Positions 32,977-34,215 of a stretch of DNA of 34,215 bases are shown one piece after another. Every line of letters begins with the position of its first letter. The first letter of the stretch is position 1. Position numbers and translations under genes: made by a program. Where the stretch lies: NCBI GenBank assembly GCA_021813555.1, contig JAKAKG010000163.1, positions 1 through 34,215 of the forward strand. Reading direction: 5' to 3'. Under the pieces are notes generated by a model. The model did no database searches. It had not been told where the DNA came from and saw only the letters and a program-made list of their open reading frames with translations. This stretch comes from Acidobacteriota bacterium. Its GTDB lineage: Bacteria; Acidobacteriota; UBA4820; DSQY01.

Positions 32977-33630
32977 ATGGCAGGCGCCTTGAAAGTCCTT
33001 ACGTTCCAAGTGGGTCCCCTGGAAAACAACAGCTATCTGGTCTGGGATCCAGATCGCCACGAGGCCGTGCTCGTGGATCCGGGCATGGGCAGCGAGCCCA
33101 TCGAGGGCGCCATACGGGAAAGAGGCCTCACCCTGACGGCCATCCTCAACACCCACGCCCATTTCGACCACACCTACAACAACGGCCTCTTCAAGGAGGC
33201 CTTCGGGTGCCCTCTCATGCTGCACGAGAGCGACCTGGAACTCCTTCGTGACATGTCGCGGCATGCGGCCCTGTTCGGGTTCCCCGGCCGCACAAGCCCC
33301 GATCCGGACGTTTTCCTGAAGGACGGAGACAACATCCCCGTGGGGGGAGGATCCCTCCGCGTCCTTCACACGCCCGGCCACACGCCCGGCGGCACCTGTT
33401 TCGCCGCCCCCGGGCTGGTCATCAGCGGCGACACCCTCTTCGCCCAGTCCGTGGGCAGGACGGACCTTCCGGGCGGGGACTACGACACGCTCGTCCATTC
33501 CATCCGAACGTCGCTCTACGCCTTGCCCGAATCTACGGAAGTCTACCCGGGCCACGGCCCGGCGACCCTCATCGGCTACGAGAAGCGGCATAACCCGTTC
33601 GTGAAAGGGGCCGCCTCCCATGTGCTCTGA
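32977..33630 (+). CDS. Metallo-beta-lactamase-fold hydrolase (glyoxalase II-like)
   Basis: This 217-residue protein has the metal-binding motif HAHFDH, a second His in HTPGHTPGG, the Asp in ISGDTLF and the final VYPGHGPAT. These are the landmarks of hydroxyacylglutathione hydrolase-type enzymes, which split thioesters such as S-lactoylglutathione. Many proteins of this size have other thioester or sulfur substrates, so specificity is open. An in-frame TTG lies at 32962, but the ATG at 32977 has AGGTGAT near it and is preferred. A small TAGC-TTCG-GCTA hairpin lies in the 107-bp gap before it. Confidence 0.88.
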   Translation: MAGALKVLTFQVGPLENNSYLVWDPDRHEAVLVDPGMGSEPIEGAIRERGLTLTAILNTHAHFDHTYNNGLFKEAFGCPLMLHESDLELLRDMSRHAALFGFPGRTSPDPDVFLKDGDNIPVGGGSLRVLHTPGHTPGGTCFAAPGLVISGDTLFAQSVGRTDLPGGDYDTLVHSIRTSLYALPESTEVYPGHGPATLIGYEKRHNPFVKGAASHVL

Positions 33631-33671
33631 TCTGGGCGCCCGGTGGACGGCCGCTACCCTGGAGGCCCGCC

Positions 33672-34215
33672 GTGTCCACGACCCTTCCTGAAACCATCCC
33701 GCTTCAGCGGGGCATCCTGTACGGACCCGTCCTCTCGCGGCGCCTGGGGCGTTCGCTGGGGCTGAACATCCTGCCCGACGAAGTGAAGGTGTGCTCCATG
33801 AACTGCCGCTACTGCCAGTACTCCTGGACGGGGATGCTGGCCATCCAGCCGGCCCTCTTCGCCGCCTTTCTTCCCTCCCGCGAGGCCGTACGCCGCGCCC
33901 TTGAGGAGGAGCTCAAGCGTCTGGCGGGGGCGGGCACACCTCCCGACACCCTCACCTTCTCGGGCAACGGGGAGGCGACCCTCCACCCCGAGTTTCCGGC
34001 CATCGCCGGAGACGTGGCGGCCCTGAGGGACACCTACGCTCCCGCGTGCCGGACGGCCATCCTCTCCAACAGCACGACGGTGCACCGGCCCTCCATCCGG
34101 GCGGCCCTCGGGCTGCTCGACGACCCCATCCTCAAGCTCGATACGGCCCGGGAGGCCACCTTCCGGTCCCTCAACGGACCCGCCAAGGGGGTAACCCTGG
34201 CGGAGGTGGCCGACG
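33672..34215 (+). CDS. Radical SAM protein (COG0731-like), 3' end beyond the window
   Basis: A GTG start at 33672 follows GGAGG by 6 nt. The 181 visible residues begin with the GPVLSRRLGRSLGLNILP segment typical of COG0731 Fe-S oxidoreductases. The radical SAM cluster motif CSMNCRYCQYSW (CxxxCxxC) follows, then the glycine-rich TFSGNGEATLHPEF SAM-binding loop. It uses a [4Fe-4S] cluster and SAM to start radical chemistry. The substrate is unknown. The gene begins 41 bp after the hydrolase gene. Confidence 0.87.
   Translation, partial: MSTTLPETIPLQRGILYGPVLSRRLGRSLGLNILPDEVKVCSMNCRYCQYSWTGMLAIQPALFAAFLPSREAVRRALEEELKRLAGAGTPPDTLTFSGNGEATLHPEFPAIAGDVAALRDTYAPACRTAILSNSTTVHRPSIRAALGLLDDPILKLDTAREATFRSLNGPAKGVTLAEVAD

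Overview
The window is GC-rich, tightly packed bacterial chromosome. Two membrane redox modules that pair a CCG-domain iron-sulfur protein with a cytochrome b (Tmc-like and Hmc-like), a six-haem c-type cytochrome domain, sigma-54 control, siroheme synthesis genes and a UGA-encoded selenocysteine point to an anaerobe that handles H2, formate or sulfur electrons, as in Desulfobacterota or anaerobic Acidobacteriota. The phylum cannot be fixed from the sequence alone.

Layout. 1-4699 (minus): a siroheme operon made of a uroporphyrinogen-III methyltransferase fused to an O-methyltransferase-like domain, a precorrin-2 dehydrogenase/ferrochelatase, and a PEP-synthase-like protein that runs off the left edge. 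5096-8112 (plus): a Tmc-like cytochrome b/HdrD-type pair and a single-domain response regulator, preceded by two CATATG palindromes. 8253-18310 (minus): a cluster of redox and metal genes. In transcription order it holds a NifX/MTH1175 protein, a CGGC protein, a methyltransferase, a UPF0251 regulator, a DUF5320 protein, an old-yellow-enzyme-type reductase with a shortened tail, a ZnuA-like binding protein, a zinc-ribbon protein, a second CGGC protein, a ferritin-like protein, a cysteine synthase, a peroxiredoxin with an in-frame UGA at the catalytic position, a methyltransferase-DUF6125 fusion and an OB-fold-type secreted protein. 18495-26242 (minus): an Hmc-like operon headed by a Cys-rich HTH protein and ending in a response regulator/histidine kinase/response regulator trio. 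A divergent sigma-54 activator follows (26519-27853). 27876-34215: a DsrE-like protein, 6-phosphogluconate dehydrogenase and glucose-6-phosphate isomerase, tRNA-His and tRNA-Arg, a HIT protein, a hypothetical protein, a metallo-beta-lactamase-fold hydrolase and a partial radical SAM gene.

How it fits together. The Hmc-like operon has a good -24/-12 promoter directly facing the sigma-54 activator gene, so the activator, the Cys-rich HTH protein and the Cys-containing PAS kinase probably tune this complex to redox state. The promoters of the NifX-like gene and the UPF0251 gene share one architecture: TTGAC(A/G), a 17-bp spacer, and a CATATG palindrome lying on the -10 box. Two related palindromes precede the Tmc-like genes. 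UPF0251, a DNA-binding family encoded beside one of these sites, is the natural candidate to bind them, which would make a small regulon joining the metal/redox cluster to the Tmc-like complex.

The strongest discoveries are the selenocysteine peroxiredoxin with a bSECIS-like hairpin, the shared CATATG promoter element, and the gene fusions: NrfD with a hexahaem cytochrome, CobA with an O-methyltransferase-like domain, and a methyltransferase with DUF6125. No CRISPR array, insertion sequence, prophage or rRNA gene was seen.
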